Source of the DNA: an uncultured Clostridia bacterium
GTDB taxonomy: Bacteria; Bacillota; Clostridia; Christensenellales; Borkfalkiaceae
Reading direction: 5' to 3'
Assembly: GCA_947589385.1 (NCBI GenBank)
Contig: CANPZW010000008.1
Location: 1-64,000, forward strand
DNA length: 64,000 bases
Shown here: one piece after another, positions 47,641 to 56,237 of the stretch
How the letters are laid out: every line of letters starts with the position of its first letter
Numbering within the stretch: position 1 is the stretch's first letter
Made by a program: the position numbers and the translations under genes
Notes under the pieces: generated by a model
The model's database searches: none
What the model was told of the DNA's origin: nothing
Seen by the model: the letters and a program-made list of their open reading frames with translations, nothing else

Positions 47641-47682
47641 ATAAGGCGGCGCGGCGGGCAATTGCCCGCCGCGCCGCCTTAT
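47641..47682. terminator. 42-base perfect palindromic terminator
   Basis: A perfect palindrome centred at 47661.5, with 19 bp of GC-rich stem around AATT, flanked by ATAAGG and CCTTAT. It separates the 64-aa gene from the convergent unknown gene. The longest of the hairpins of this type in the window. Confidence 0.7.
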
Positions 47683-47730
47683 AAAATTGTAAATCAACGT
47701 AGCTAATCAACTGGATACGGCTTGGCTTTT

Positions 47731-48507
47731 CTATGCATTTTTAACCGTTTTAGCCCATTTCCGCGCTTTCAGTTCAAATAACTGAGTATGCTCGGCGTTC
47801 ATAAACTCGATTGCCGAAAGAACGGCAAGCCGAAAATCAAGGCTTTCCGGGTCGCTGTTTGCAAGCAGACAGCGACCCTTTTTTACTTTTAAAAGCCGTT
47901 TGACATAGTACGGCAAATACGGAAGTCCTTTGACGTATCGGTCAACACAGCTGCCTTGCCGAAGCCCCCGCGTTATTACCGCAACCAAAAACTTTGCAAT
48001 TTTTTCATAGCACGAAGTCTGCGATTTACGGTCGGGAAAGGGAGAGACAAGCTCAAAAAATTCATGCTCGGTTTCGGTCGCAAGTATATCTTTGAATAGC
48101 GGATATAAACGCATAATATAGTCGTTCAGCCCCTCTTTGGTAAACGAATACAGACCGTTTTCATCTTCGTCTTTTTTCTTGCAAGGCGCGCTGTCAAAAA
48201 CATAACTAATGTGGAAGATGAAGCACTCCTTTTCGAAAAAGTCAATCTCTTTTTCCGCGATTGTTTCGTTCTCCCCAATGGCGACGCCCTTTATACAATT
48301 CCGAACGCTATAAGCTTGCCAAGCGTCCACATGCAAGTCCTTGATAAACTTCTCGAACGGGATTCTATCGCCCGTTTTCAGATTGCCGAAAATCACGTTT
48401 TCAATGGCATATGCGTTGAAAAGCGAATTAACAGTTATGGCGCAGAGCAAATCTGCCGCTTGTTGCAAAGCTATCAAATCATTTTTCGTAAGCTTTCTTG
48501 ATTTCAT
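47731..48507 (-). CDS. Hypothetical protein paired with an Xre-type regulator
   Basis: 258 aa; GAGGAG lies upstream of ATG 48507. Soluble and mostly helical by eye, with Cys residues at several points (CAITV, RNCIKG, KECFIF, SAPCKKK). No family recognised. A consensus promoter flanked by two copies of a 13-base repeat drives it, divergent from an Xre-type regulator gene. That arrangement is typical of a phage-like or toxin-type gene under its own repressor, but no toxin motif is visible. Confidence 0.7.
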   Translation of the reverse strand: MKSRKLTKNDLIALQQAADLLCAITVNSLFNAYAIENVIFGNLKTGDRIPFEKFIKDLHVDAWQAYSVRNCIKGVAIGENETIAEKEIDFFEKECFIFHISYVFDSAPCKKKDEDENGLYSFTKEGLNDYIMRLYPLFKDILATETEHEFFELVSPFPDRKSQTSCYEKIAKFLVAVITRGLRQGSCVDRYVKGLPYLPYYVKRLLKVKKGRCLLANSDPESLDFRLAVLSAIEFMNAEHTQLFELKARKWAKTVKNA

Positions 48508-48523
48508 ATTTTTCTCCTCATAA

Positions 48524-48592
48524 GGTCATAATTGCGCCGTAATTATAACATATTGAAAAAAATATGACAAGAAAAATAGGGTCATAATTGCG
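48524..48592 (-). promoter_or_regulatory. Promoter and operator repeats of the unknown gene
   Basis: TTGTCA (48570-48565), 17 bases, TATAAT (48547-48542), leftward. The exact repeat GGTCATAATTGCG occurs at 48524-48536 (just past the transcription start) and 48580-48592 (upstream of -35). Both sites bracket the promoter, a good arrangement for a dimeric repressor. Confidence 0.75.
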
Positions 48593-48656
48593 ACATATAT
48601 TAAAAAATCAAGTTTGGATAGAATAGAGTATAAAAATGTCCCTATTTGGAGAAACC

Positions 48657-48899
48657 ATGAAATTAAGTACAGCGGTGGCGTCGAGAATCGGTAGAATTTT
48701 AAATGAAAAGGGCATGTCCCAATATCGCCTTGAAAGAAAAATTGCCATGTCACATAGTACTTTGAAGTCCTTGATGGTAGAAAGAAATAAAAGCGTCAAC
48801 CTGACGACGCTGATGCTGATTATTAAAGGACTTGATATGACTCCCGCCGAGTTTTTCGACGACCCGATTTTTACCGACCCCGAACTTGTCATTGATTAG
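48657..48899 (+). CDS. Xre-family helix-turn-helix regulator
   Basis: 80 aa from ATG 48657, chosen for GGAG 6 bases upstream; an ATG at 48636 has no such site. HTH core RIGRILNEKGMSQYRLERKIAMSHSTLKSLM, then a short segment ending DPIFTDPELVID. Divergent from the 258-aa gene and next to its operators, so probably its repressor and its own. Confidence 0.85.
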   Translation: MKLSTAVASRIGRILNEKGMSQYRLERKIAMSHSTLKSLMVERNKSVNLTTLMLIIKGLDMTPAEFFDDPIFTDPELVID

Positions 48900-48973
48900 A
48901 AAACGAACCTCGTAGGCGAGGGTATGATTAAAATTTGAACTATCTACCGGTATGGTATAATTTTGTTAAGCGT

Positions 48974-49177
48974 ATGGGAAAAATAAGGTTGCGGGAATTG
49001 CGCAAGCAAAGAAATATAACGCAGTTAAAGCTTGCAATGGATTTAGGCACAAACCAAAACAACATAAGCAGGTATGAAAGCGGCGAACACGAAGCCGATT
49101 ATGACACCCTGATTAAAATTGCCGACTATTTTAACGTTTCCATTGACTATCTTCTGTACAGAACAGAAAAACCTTAA
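48974..49177 (+). CDS. Second Xre/Cro-type regulator
   Basis: 67 aa: IRLRELRKQRNITQLKLAMDLGTNQNNISRYESGEHEADYDTLIKIADYF, a full Cro/C1-type HTH. TATAAT at 48956-48961 lies 12 bases before the ATG, so it may have its own short-leader transcript as well as read-through from the first regulator, 74 bases upstream. Ends at a strong terminator. Confidence 0.87.
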   Translation: MGKIRLRELRKQRNITQLKLAMDLGTNQNNISRYESGEHEADYDTLIKIADYFNVSIDYLLYRTEKP

Positions 49178-49187
49178 AAATTATAAT

Positions 49188-49216
49188 GACGGTCCGTCCA
49201 ACGGACCGTCTTTTTT
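49188..49216 (+). terminator. Terminator after the Xre genes
   Basis: GACGGTCCGT (49188-49197) pairs with ACGGACCGTC (49201-49210) around CCA, then TTTTTT. Confidence 0.9.
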
Positions 49217-49290
49217 CTTGCTTCTACAATGCCGCATTTAAGGTAAGACGCAAGACAAAATGGAAATTTGATTAAAGCGCAAAAATTCGC

Positions 49291-49319
49291 TTGACTTGCA
49301 AAGTAAAGAGGACTATAAT
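49291..49319 (+). promoter_or_regulatory. Promoter of the MarR-DegV operon
   Basis: TTGACT (49291-49296), 17 bases, TATAAT (49314-49319). Confidence 0.85.
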
Positions 49320-49361
49320 TATCTCAAAAATTTTAGCTAAAAATATTTAGACGAGGGAAAT

Positions 49362-49793
49362 ATGATAGAGGAAAATTTCGAAAAGATTTACCGAAACTTT
49401 CGACTGCATTTGTACAGGCGGATTTTCGAGATTATGGGGGAACGCGAAGGGTCTTTAACCGTCACCGAATTTTTCGCGGTGGAAACAATAGGGCTTATGG
49501 GCGAGCCCACGATAGGCGAGTTTGCGGAATGTCTTTCCATAACTTCCTCGCACGCGGCTTACAAGGTGCGGCAGCTTATGGAAAAGGGGTATGTGGAAAA
49601 AATTCCCACGGACGACAAGCGTTCTTATAAGTTGCGGGTGACTGAAAAATTCGTGAAATATTACCACAGCGAAAACAGCTACGGAAGGTATATCTTCGAC
49701 ATTCTTTCAAAGACGCTCACCCCAGAAGAACTTGAAAAGACAGACAGGCTGTTTGAAAAATTTGTGCGCACGATAGAGGCGGAAAACAAGTAA
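49362..49793 (+). CDS. MarR-family transcriptional regulator
   Basis: 143 aa; GAGGGAAAT precedes the ATG. Winged HTH with GEFAECLSITSSHAAYKVRQLMEKGYVEKIPTDDKRSYKLRVTEK, the recognition helix and DDKR wing typical of MarR. Followed after 10 bases by degV, so it may respond to a fatty-acid-related signal, but no direct evidence is visible. Confidence 0.92.
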   Translation: MIEENFEKIYRNFRLHLYRRIFEIMGEREGSLTVTEFFAVETIGLMGEPTIGEFAECLSITSSHAAYKVRQLMEKGYVEKIPTDDKRSYKLRVTEKFVKYYHSENSYGRYIFDILSKTLTPEELEKTDRLFEKFVRTIEAENK

Positions 49794-49803
49794 AGGAGGG
49801 GGT

Positions 49804-50619
49804 ATGGTTGCGATTATTACCGATTCTTCAAGTAATATAACCCAAAGCGAGGCGGCGGAGCTGGGAGTTACCGTTATGCCGCTTACGATAATTTTCGGCA
49901 CGACGGAATTTCGCGACGGCATAGATATAGATTGCGGAGAATTTTACAAAAGGCTTACGGAAGGCAAGGAATTTCCGCATACGGCGCAGCTTACCGAAGC
50001 GCAGATAGAAGAAGCCGTGCGCGCGGCGCTTGAAAAGGCGGACGAGGTGTTGATTATGCCTATATCGTCGGCGCTTTCGGGGTCTTTCGAAAGGTGCGCC
50101 GGCGTTGCCCGAAGATATGAAAACGTGTTCGCATACGATACAAAATGCACTACCGTTATGCTTAAAATGATGGTTCTCGAAGCCGCGGCGAACAGGGAAA
50201 AACCCGTTAGGGAAATAATAAAAATTCTCGATTCCCTGCGCCCGAAGATTAAACTTTTCGCGGCTTTGGACACTCTCGAATATCTGGGGAAGGGCGGAAG
50301 AATCTCCAAGGCAGCCGCAACGCTGGGTTCGGCGCTGAAAATCAAACCCGTAATAACGTTGAACATTAAAGGCGAGGTGGAGCTGGTTTCAAGGCAGTTC
50401 GGGATTTCCAAGGGCATATCCAACGTGGCGGGCAGGGTGGATAAAGACAAAATCGATTATTCGAAGCCCGTATATTTCATATATACCATGGACGACGAAA
50501 ACTGTCTTGCGCTGATTGCCAAATCGGGAATTAAATTTGACGAAAAGGCGAATATCTGTCCGGTTATCGGCACGCACATAGGACCTTACGCCGCGGGGAT
50601 TGTTTACTCGGAGAAATAG
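49804..50619 (+). CDS. DegV-family fatty-acid-binding protein
   Basis: 271 aa; AAAGGAGGGGGT before the ATG. Signature TDSSSNIT at 7-14, DYDTK-like FAYDTK, and DTLEYLGKGGRISKAAATLGSALKIKPVI, the fatty-acid-binding region. As FakB it would present fatty acids to the kinase FakA; no fakA is adjacent. Confidence 0.93.
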   Translation: MVAIITDSSSNITQSEAAELGVTVMPLTIIFGTTEFRDGIDIDCGEFYKRLTEGKEFPHTAQLTEAQIEEAVRAALEKADEVLIMPISSALSGSFERCAGVARRYENVFAYDTKCTTVMLKMMVLEAAANREKPVREIIKILDSLRPKIKLFAALDTLEYLGKGGRISKAAATLGSALKIKPVITLNIKGEVELVSRQFGISKGISNVAGRVDKDKIDYSKPVYFIYTMDDENCLALIAKSGIKFDEKANICPVIGTHIGPYAAGIVYSEK

Positions 50620-50620
50620 A

Positions 50621-50649
50621 TTGACTTTTACCTCTTTTGGATATATAAT
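50621..50649 (+). promoter_or_regulatory. cvpA promoter
   Basis: TTGACT (50621-50626), 17 bases, TATAAT (50644-50649). Confidence 0.85.
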
Positions 50650-50666
50650 GAAAAGGGAGGTAGGGA

Positions 50667-51212
50667 ATGGTTCTTGCTGACTGGATTTTCATCGGCGGAA
50701 TTTTGGGCTGTCTTACTTTGGGCGCGCTTATAGGCTTCGGCAAAGGGCTTAAATTCATTACGCGGGGTATTATAGGCTTTGCGATTTCAATGTTCGTATG
50801 CTATACGTTCGGCGGAATAATCCTCGATATACCTTTCGTAACCGATTTGCTTACGGGGCTTTCTTCGAAATGGGCGCACATAGAGTGGCTTTATAAAATT
50901 CACATCGAAATTGTCATATATTATATAGTTTTGTTTGTGATTGTATCGTTCTTGCGGATACTTATCGTCAAGATTTTTGCGCACGTCCTGGAAACGGATG
51001 TGTTCGTGATTAAGGTCATAAACAAGGCGTGCGGCGCGGTTTTGTTCACCGCGATAGGCGTGCTTGTGCTTTTGTTTGTTTTCCAGATAATTGCATGGCG
51101 CGGTGGCGACACGGCTTCCGACTTTTTGGCGCAGATTGCGGGCAGCACGATTGTCAAGCCCATTTACGAGAATAATCCGCTTGCCGTTCTAGTGCGGATG
51201 GTAAAACCTTGA
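50667..51212 (+). CDS. cvpA: CvpA-family membrane protein
   Basis: 181 aa, four hydrophobic segments: DWIFIGGILGCLTLGALIGFGKGLKFITRG start and a long second segment. GGGAGGT precedes ATG 50667. Family linked to colicin V production and envelope homeostasis; exact role unknown. Terminator follows. Confidence 0.85.
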   Translation: MVLADWIFIGGILGCLTLGALIGFGKGLKFITRGIIGFAISMFVCYTFGGIILDIPFVTDLLTGLSSKWAHIEWLYKIHIEIVIYYIVLFVIVSFLRILIVKIFAHVLETDVFVIKVINKACGAVLFTAIGVLVLLFVFQIIAWRGGDTASDFLAQIAGSTIVKPIYENNPLAVLVRMVKP

Positions 51213-51240
51213 TAGAAATATAAAAAACGACAAATTTTTT

Positions 51241-51272
51241 ATGCGGAAGGCAATTTTTACCGCCTTCCGCAT
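51241..51272. terminator. cvpA terminator
   Basis: ATGCGGAAGGC (51241-51251) pairs with GCCTTCCGCAT (51262-51272), preceded by A/T-rich sequence. It lies between cvpA and the PRC-barrel gene. Confidence 0.75.
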
Positions 51273-51278
51273 ATATTT

Positions 51279-51611
51279 ATGTATATGGAAGTTATTTTTT
51301 CTGAGCTGAAACGCAAGGAAGTGATAAACGTTGCCGACGGAAAGCATTTGGGCAAGATTTGCGATTTGAAATTCACTTTTCCCGAGGGCAGGACGGAAGG
51401 TTTCTGGCTGACGGGCGGCAAGGGGTTTAAGCTTACAAAGCAGGATATCTATCTGCCGCTCGGCTGCGTCACGAAAATAGGGGAGGACGCGGTGCTTGTA
51501 AATTTAAAGGATGAGCCCCCGCCCCCCAAGCCGCCCAACGGGCAGATGTGCCCGCCGCTGTATCCGCCGCCCCCGCCGCAGTCGAGGCGTAGTCTGGACG
51601 AATACGAATAA
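51279..51611 (+). CDS. YlmC/YmxH-like PRC-barrel protein with proline-rich tail
   Basis: 110 aa (ATG 51279, or 51285). FSELKRKEVINVADGKHLGKICDLKF is the PRC-barrel start seen in YlmC/YmxH, a family conserved in spore formers. The C-terminal ~30 residues are very proline-rich (PPPPKPP, PPPPPQ), unlike typical relatives. Its stop codon abuts that of the convergent DUF4363 gene with no space between them. Confidence 0.82.
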   Translation: MYMEVIFSELKRKEVINVADGKHLGKICDLKFTFPEGRTEGFWLTGGKGFKLTKQDIYLPLGCVTKIGEDAVLVNLKDEPPPPKPPNGQMCPPLYPPPPPQSRRSLDEYE

Positions 51612-51989
51612 TCAGAATATGTTTTCGAACTTCAAACGGTATGCGTCGGGAAGATTTCTTGCAATTTCCTTTAATACTTCGAGTTTCCCCAGCGCAAGTT
51701 CGTATCGGCGGTTGTAAATAAGCCCGCACGCCTCGCTCAGCCAATAATCCACGTATGATATGTCGTTGTGCGGCAAAAAGACGTGCAGTTTTTCCTTTTT
51801 TGAATTCCACAGCGTTCTTACGGCAAACCCGTCCTCGCGGTTTGCCGTTTCGTCTTCCACTTTTTCGTAAAGTACTTCCACGGCGTCGTAAAATTCTTTG
51901 AACTGTTTGCCTACGTACCACTCCGTGAACACGAAAAGAGCCGCGCATAGAGCAACGGCGGCAAGCGTGTAGCAAATCGCCCTTACCAT
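51612..51989 (-). CDS. DUF4363-family membrane-anchored protein
   Basis: 125 aa. One N-terminal membrane helix (AICYTLAAVALCAALFVF), then a helical soluble domain ending in EIARNLPDAYRLKFENIF. It overlaps the DUF421 gene by 7 bases, and these two families regularly occur together in Clostridia. Function unknown. Confidence 0.82.
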   Translation of the reverse strand: MVRAICYTLAAVALCAALFVFTEWYVGKQFKEFYDAVEVLYEKVEDETANREDGFAVRTLWNSKKEKLHVFLPHNDISYVDYWLSEACGLIYNRRYELALGKLEVLKEIARNLPDAYRLKFENIF

Positions 51990-52654
51990 TTTTCCTTGAC
52001 CTCTGTCTGTAAAATTTTGTATTTTTCGCCTTTTTTCTGGAAATAGACCCGCCCTTCGCCGTTTACGGTCATGACCACCACATCGCGCAGTTTTGCGCCC
52101 TGCTTGGACAGAAATTTATCGAAATCATCGCCGCCGAAGCATTTATTTATGTTCTTTTTGTCCGGTTTGCCCAAATCGACGAGCGTCAGCGAAAGAGAGG
52201 TCGAAGCCACCTGTTCTTTTTCGAGCGCGGAAAAAGAGCCGTTCGACTCAAACAGCCCGTAATATACGTCGTCGAGGTTGAAATATCCTGCGGCGCGCAT
52301 GCTTTCTATAAGGTCGCTTACGTCGAGATTGTTTTTTTTGAGCTGAAAAACGTCTATCCCGTCCCTGTTTATCACTACGGAAGGTTCGCCGCAAATCACG
52401 TTTTTTACGGGTCTGAACCATAGGTCCAACAGCCAAACTATCTGGTGGAGTATAAATATGGCGATAATTGCTATTATCCCGTATAAAAGCGGAATGGACG
52501 AATCCGCCATGGGTATGCAGGCGAGTTCGGCAATCAAAAGCGTTATTACAAACTCGAAGGGCTGCATTTCGCCTATCTGGCTTTTACCCATAAGCCGCAT
52601 AATTAGAAGAAGGGTTATAAATATAATTGTAGTGCGTACAAGTACAAGTGCCAA
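51983..52654 (-). CDS. DUF421 (YetF-like) membrane protein
   Basis: 223 aa, TTG start (52654). Three N-terminal helices, TTIIFITLLLIMRLMGKSQIGEMQPFEFVITLLIAELACIPM with the family motif, then a soluble domain with GEPSVVINRDGI and EKEQVASTSLSLTLVD. YetF-like proteins are of unknown function, often in spore formers. Confidence 0.88.
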   Translation of the reverse strand: MALVLVRTTIIFITLLLIMRLMGKSQIGEMQPFEFVITLLIAELACIPMADSSIPLLYGIIAIIAIFILHQIVWLLDLWFRPVKNVICGEPSVVINRDGIDVFQLKKNNLDVSDLIESMRAAGYFNLDDVYYGLFESNGSFSALEKEQVASTSLSLTLVDLGKPDKKNINKCFGGDDFDKFLSKQGAKLRDVVVMTVNGEGRVYFQKKGEKYKILQTEVKEKW

Positions 52655-52712
52655 TTTAAAGCCTTCGCAATTTTATTTATAAACAGTATTGTCAAAAAAA
52701 CGGCTAATATTC

Positions 52713-52741
52713 TTGATTTTGCGGGGACGGTGTGCTATAAT
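52713..52741 (+). promoter_or_regulatory. Folate operon promoter
   Basis: TTGATT (52713-52718), 17 bases, TATAAT (52736-52741). Divergent from DUF421. Confidence 0.85.
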
Positions 52742-52765
52742 TCGTTAGAAAAAAGGAGAAGCGGC

Positions 52766-53962
52766 GTGCCCGGTGTTTTTGAAGATATTGAAAGGCTTAA
52801 CGGCGGAAAAATGAATTTCGGCACCGAGAGAACCCGCGCGCTTTTAGACGCGCTCGGTTCGCCCGACGGCCGTTTGAAAATAATCCACATAGCGGGAACG
52901 AACGGCAAGGGTTCTGCGGCGGAATATATTTCCCGGACACTCGCCGCGGCGGGGCGCAAAGTCGGCACGTTCACCTCGCCACCCGTTCTCGACTGCTCGG
53001 AGCAGTTTTCAATCGACGGAAAGCCCCTTTGCGCCGAAAAGGCGGAAAAGTATATGGAAAAGGCGTACGCCGCCGCGGAGAATTGCACTTCTTTCGAGGT
53101 GACCACCGCCGCGGCGCTTTACGCTTTTGCCCAAGAGGGATGCGAGTACGCCGTTGTGGAGTGCGGGCTGGGAGGACTTCTCGACGCTACGAACGCCGTG
53201 CGGAAAAAGGAATTGGCGGTAATTACCTCCATAGGGTTGGAGCATACCGCCGTTTTGGGCGCGACGCTCGAAGAGATTTGCGCGCATAAGTCGGGGATAA
53301 TACGCGGCTGTCCCGCCGTGGTAAGTGCTTTGCAGCCCGAAGCAGTCCTTTCATATTTCAAAAAACTCAACGTGATTTTTGCGGACAAGCCTTTGGAAAT
53401 CCTCACAAGCGGTTTTTCGGGACAAAGTTTTTTATACGGCGGGGATAAGTTCGAAATTAAAATGGCAGGCTTTGCGCAGGCGTATAACGCGGCTGTCGCG
53501 ATAGAGGCGGCGCGCCTTTTGAAAATTCCCGAAAACGCAATACGTACAGGCTTATCCGCGGCTTTCCTTGCGGGCAGGCTTCAATATTTCAAGGCGGGCG
53601 GCAATGAATATATAGTTGACGGCAGTCACAATCCTGCAAGCTTTGCCCCCCTTGCCGCCGAGTTGAAGAAATACGACCCCGAAAAGGTTACGCTTATTTT
53701 CGGTTGTCTTTCGGATAAAGATATAGAAAGCAACCTAAGCGCGCTGGAAGGGCTTGCGGGGCGGATTTTCGCCGTACAGCCGAAAAGTCCTCGCGCTATG
53801 GATATAGATAAAATTTATTCCGCGTGCAAAAAGCGCTTTCCCGCCGCCGAGGTTGCGGAAAGCGTAAGCAGCGCGCTTGAAAAATCGGACGGCGCCGTAG
53901 TGGTGTGCGGTTCGTTTACGCTTGTCAAGGAGGCGGTAAGTTGGATAGAGAAAAGGTTATAA
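52766..53962 (+). CDS. folC: Folylpolyglutamate / dihydrofolate synthase FolC
   Basis: 398 aa from GTG 52766, set 7 bases after AAGGAG; an in-frame GTG at 52730 lies upstream of the transcription start. Mur-ligase fold: FGTERTRALLDALG, P-loop IAGTNGKGSAAEYIS, SPP, GLGGLLDATNA, and VDGSHNPASFAPL. It adds glutamate to folates (and to dihydropteroate). First gene of the folate operon. Confidence 0.94.
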   Translation: MPGVFEDIERLNGGKMNFGTERTRALLDALGSPDGRLKIIHIAGTNGKGSAAEYISRTLAAAGRKVGTFTSPPVLDCSEQFSIDGKPLCAEKAEKYMEKAYAAAENCTSFEVTTAAALYAFAQEGCEYAVVECGLGGLLDATNAVRKKELAVITSIGLEHTAVLGATLEEICAHKSGIIRGCPAVVSALQPEAVLSYFKKLNVIFADKPLEILTSGFSGQSFLYGGDKFEIKMAGFAQAYNAAVAIEAARLLKIPENAIRTGLSAAFLAGRLQYFKAGGNEYIVDGSHNPASFAPLAAELKKYDPEKVTLIFGCLSDKDIESNLSALEGLAGRIFAVQPKSPRAMDIDKIYSACKKRFPAAEVAESVSSALEKSDGAVVVCGSFTLVKEAVSWIEKRL

Positions 53963-54498
53963 AAGCGGTGGAAGATTTGCTTCTCGCCCTCGGAGAGGAC
54001 GTCGCGAGGGAAGGGCTTAAAGATACGCCAAGGCGTGTTGCGGACGCGTACGCCGAACTGCTTGCGGGGGAGGGAAAATCTGCTGAGGAGCATCTTTCCA
54101 AGACGTTTGAAAGCGCGGGCGGCGAGCTTGTGGTGGAAAAGGACATCAGCTTTTCTTCGACCTGCGAGCATCATCTCATGCCCTTTTTCGGCAAAATCGC
54201 CATAGCGTACGTGCCAGACGGAAGGGTAGTAGGCATTTCGAAGCTTGCGCGCACCGTGGAAGTGTTTGCGAAGAGATTGCAGATACAGGAGAGGCTTACG
54301 CAGCAGATAGCCGACGAAATTATGCGTTGTTTAAAACCCAAGGGAGTTATGGTGGTTTGCGAAGCCGAACATACCTGTATGACCTGCCGCGGCGTAAAAA
54401 AACCGGGCAGCAAAACGGTGACGTATTCCGTTGCGGGCAACTTCCCCAAAGAGAAAAAGGACGAGGTTTTCAGGCTGATAAATGAAAATAGGCGCTAA
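53941..54498 (+). CDS. folE: GTP cyclohydrolase I (FolE)
   Basis: 185 aa from TTG 53941, 7 bases after a perfect AAGGAGG (53928-53934) inside folC; overlap 22 bases. Zinc and catalytic motifs TCEHHLMPFFG and CMTCRGVKKPGS, with RLQIQERLT. It makes dihydroneopterin triphosphate, the first folate step. The reading frame opens earlier but those codons lack any start signal. Confidence 0.94.
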   Translation: MDREKVIKAVEDLLLALGEDVAREGLKDTPRRVADAYAELLAGEGKSAEEHLSKTFESAGGELVVEKDISFSSTCEHHLMPFFGKIAIAYVPDGRVVGISKLARTVEVFAKRLQIQERLTQQIADEIMRCLKPKGVMVVCEAEHTCMTCRGVKKPGSKTVTYSVAGNFPKEKKDEVFRLINENRR

Positions 54499-55279
54499 GG
54501 AATTTAAAAACCATACCTACGTAATGGCTATAATAAACCTTACGCCCGACAGCTTTTACGCTCCCAGCCGCAGAACGTGCGACGACGTGCTTTATGCGGT
54601 GGAAAATGCCGTAAACGACGGCGCTTCGGTTATAGACATAGGCGCGCAATCCACCCGACCGGGATATTCGGAAGTGGGCGCGGACGAGGAAATTTCCCGT
54701 TTCGAAAAACCTGTCGGAATGATAAAGGCGAGGTTCGATATCCCCCTTTCCGTCGATACGTATTTCGAAAAAAGCGCGCGGGCGGCGCTTGCGCTCGGCG
54801 CGGATATGATAAACGACGTTTGGGGCTTGACCCGCGGAAATATCGCAAAAGCTATAGCCGAATACGGCGCTTCTGTGTGCATTATGCATAACTCGGCAGA
54901 GCCCCTTAGGGGCGATATATGGCAGCCCGTATTGAGTTTTTTGAAAGATTCCGCCGCAAAGGCGCTTGCCGCGGGCATAGAGGGCGATAAAATCTGCATA
55001 GACGGCGGCATAGGCTTCGCAAAGGACAGGGAGCAGAATTTCGAGCTGTTGAACGGTTACGAAAGGCTTAACGCCCTCGGATATGCCACTCTTTTGGGCT
55101 GTTCGAGAAAGTCTATGTTCGGCGGCAGGGTAGAGGACAGGCTTCCCGCTACGGTCGCCGCGACCCGTCTTGCCTGCGAGAAGGGCGTTTTGTTCGTGCG
55201 CGTGCACGACGTTAAGGAAAACGCGCTTGCTATAAGGGAGTATTACGAAAGCAATTCACCGAGGCTTAAAAATGAATAA
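54482..55279 (+). CDS. folP: Dihydropteroate synthase FolP
   Basis: 265 aa, overlapping folE by 17 bases. TIM-barrel motifs: MAIINLTPDSFY, IDIGAQSTRPG, SVDTY, INDVWG, and LLGCSRKS with the substrate-binding lysine. The target of sulfonamides. Normal length. Confidence 0.95.
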   Translation: MKIGAKEFKNHTYVMAIINLTPDSFYAPSRRTCDDVLYAVENAVNDGASVIDIGAQSTRPGYSEVGADEEISRFEKPVGMIKARFDIPLSVDTYFEKSARAALALGADMINDVWGLTRGNIAKAIAEYGASVCIMHNSAEPLRGDIWQPVLSFLKDSAAKALAAGIEGDKICIDGGIGFAKDREQNFELLNGYERLNALGYATLLGCSRKSMFGGRVEDRLPATVAATRLACEKGVLFVRVHDVKENALAIREYYESNSPRLKNE

Positions 55280-56093
55280 AATTCTAATACGCGGGCTTGA
55301 AGTTTCCGCCTGCCACGGCGTAAAGGACTTCGAAAAAGTCCACCCCCAGCCCTTTATTTTCGACGCGGACCTTTACTTCGATTTTTCCGCGGCAGCGGAA
55401 AGCGACAATTTGAACGACACGGTAAACTATTCCGCCGCCTGCAAAAAAATCGTCGCCGCCGCAACTTCTCAATCCTTCAATTTAATCGAAAAACTCGCAT
55501 ACGTATGCGCTTATTCGGTTATGGAAAGCTTGCCCGTAAGCAAAATTTCGCTTACCGTTTACAAGCCGCAAGCACCCATGAAAGTAAATTTTAAAACCGT
55601 CGGCGTTTCGGTGGAAGTGGAAAGAACAGAGGCGTATCTCTCCCTCGGGTCAAGTATAGGCGACAGGAAAGATTACCTCGACAGGGCGGTGAAAGCCCTC
55701 GTTTCCCATCAGCATATCAGCGTGAAAAAAGTTTCGGATTATATTGAAACGGAGCCATACGGCGGCGCGGCAAAAAACAAATTCTTAAACTGCGCGGTGG
55801 GAATCGAAACATATCTTACTGCCGAAGAACTGCTGTGCGAAATCCATAAAATCGAGGACGCCTGCGGCAGAACGCGCGAAAAGCGCTGGGGGGACAGAAC
55901 CCTCGATATAGACATAATCTTTTTCGGCAAAAAGGTGATTTGTACGGACAGGCTTATCGTGCCCCACCCCGAATATCATAAGCGGGATTTCGTGCTTGTT
56001 CCCCTTAAACAGATAGCGCCCGATTTCGTCTGCCCCGTACTTAAAAAAGCTGTAAAATATATACAATCATCGGGCAGCGATGTGAAAATTTAA
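55272..56093 (+). CDS. folBK: Bifunctional dihydroneopterin aldolase / HPPK (FolB-FolK)
   Basis: 273 aa, starting inside the folP end. FolB domain (1-117): RGLEVSACHGVKDFEK with the active-site region and K. FolK domain (about 120-273): LSLGSSIGDRKDYLD, RWGDRTLDIDIIFFG and PHPEYHKRDFVLVPL. Two successive steps of pterin synthesis on one chain. Last gene of the operon; dihydrofolate reductase is not here. Confidence 0.95.
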   Translation: MNKILIRGLEVSACHGVKDFEKVHPQPFIFDADLYFDFSAAAESDNLNDTVNYSAACKKIVAAATSQSFNLIEKLAYVCAYSVMESLPVSKISLTVYKPQAPMKVNFKTVGVSVEVERTEAYLSLGSSIGDRKDYLDRAVKALVSHQHISVKKVSDYIETEPYGGAAKNKFLNCAVGIETYLTAEELLCEIHKIEDACGRTREKRWGDRTLDIDIIFFGKKVICTDRLIVPHPEYHKRDFVLVPLKQIAPDFVCPVLKKAVKYIQSSGSDVKI

Positions 56094-56237
56094 AAAATTT
56101 TTTATGCAAAGTGCACAAAAATTTTTAAAAAATCTATACAAATTGCAATTGTTATGTTATAATCATAACACTCGAAATTTCGTTTAACATCAGTTTAAAT
56201 CACTTGGCGGTAATCCGCCATCCGTGGGGAGAAAATT

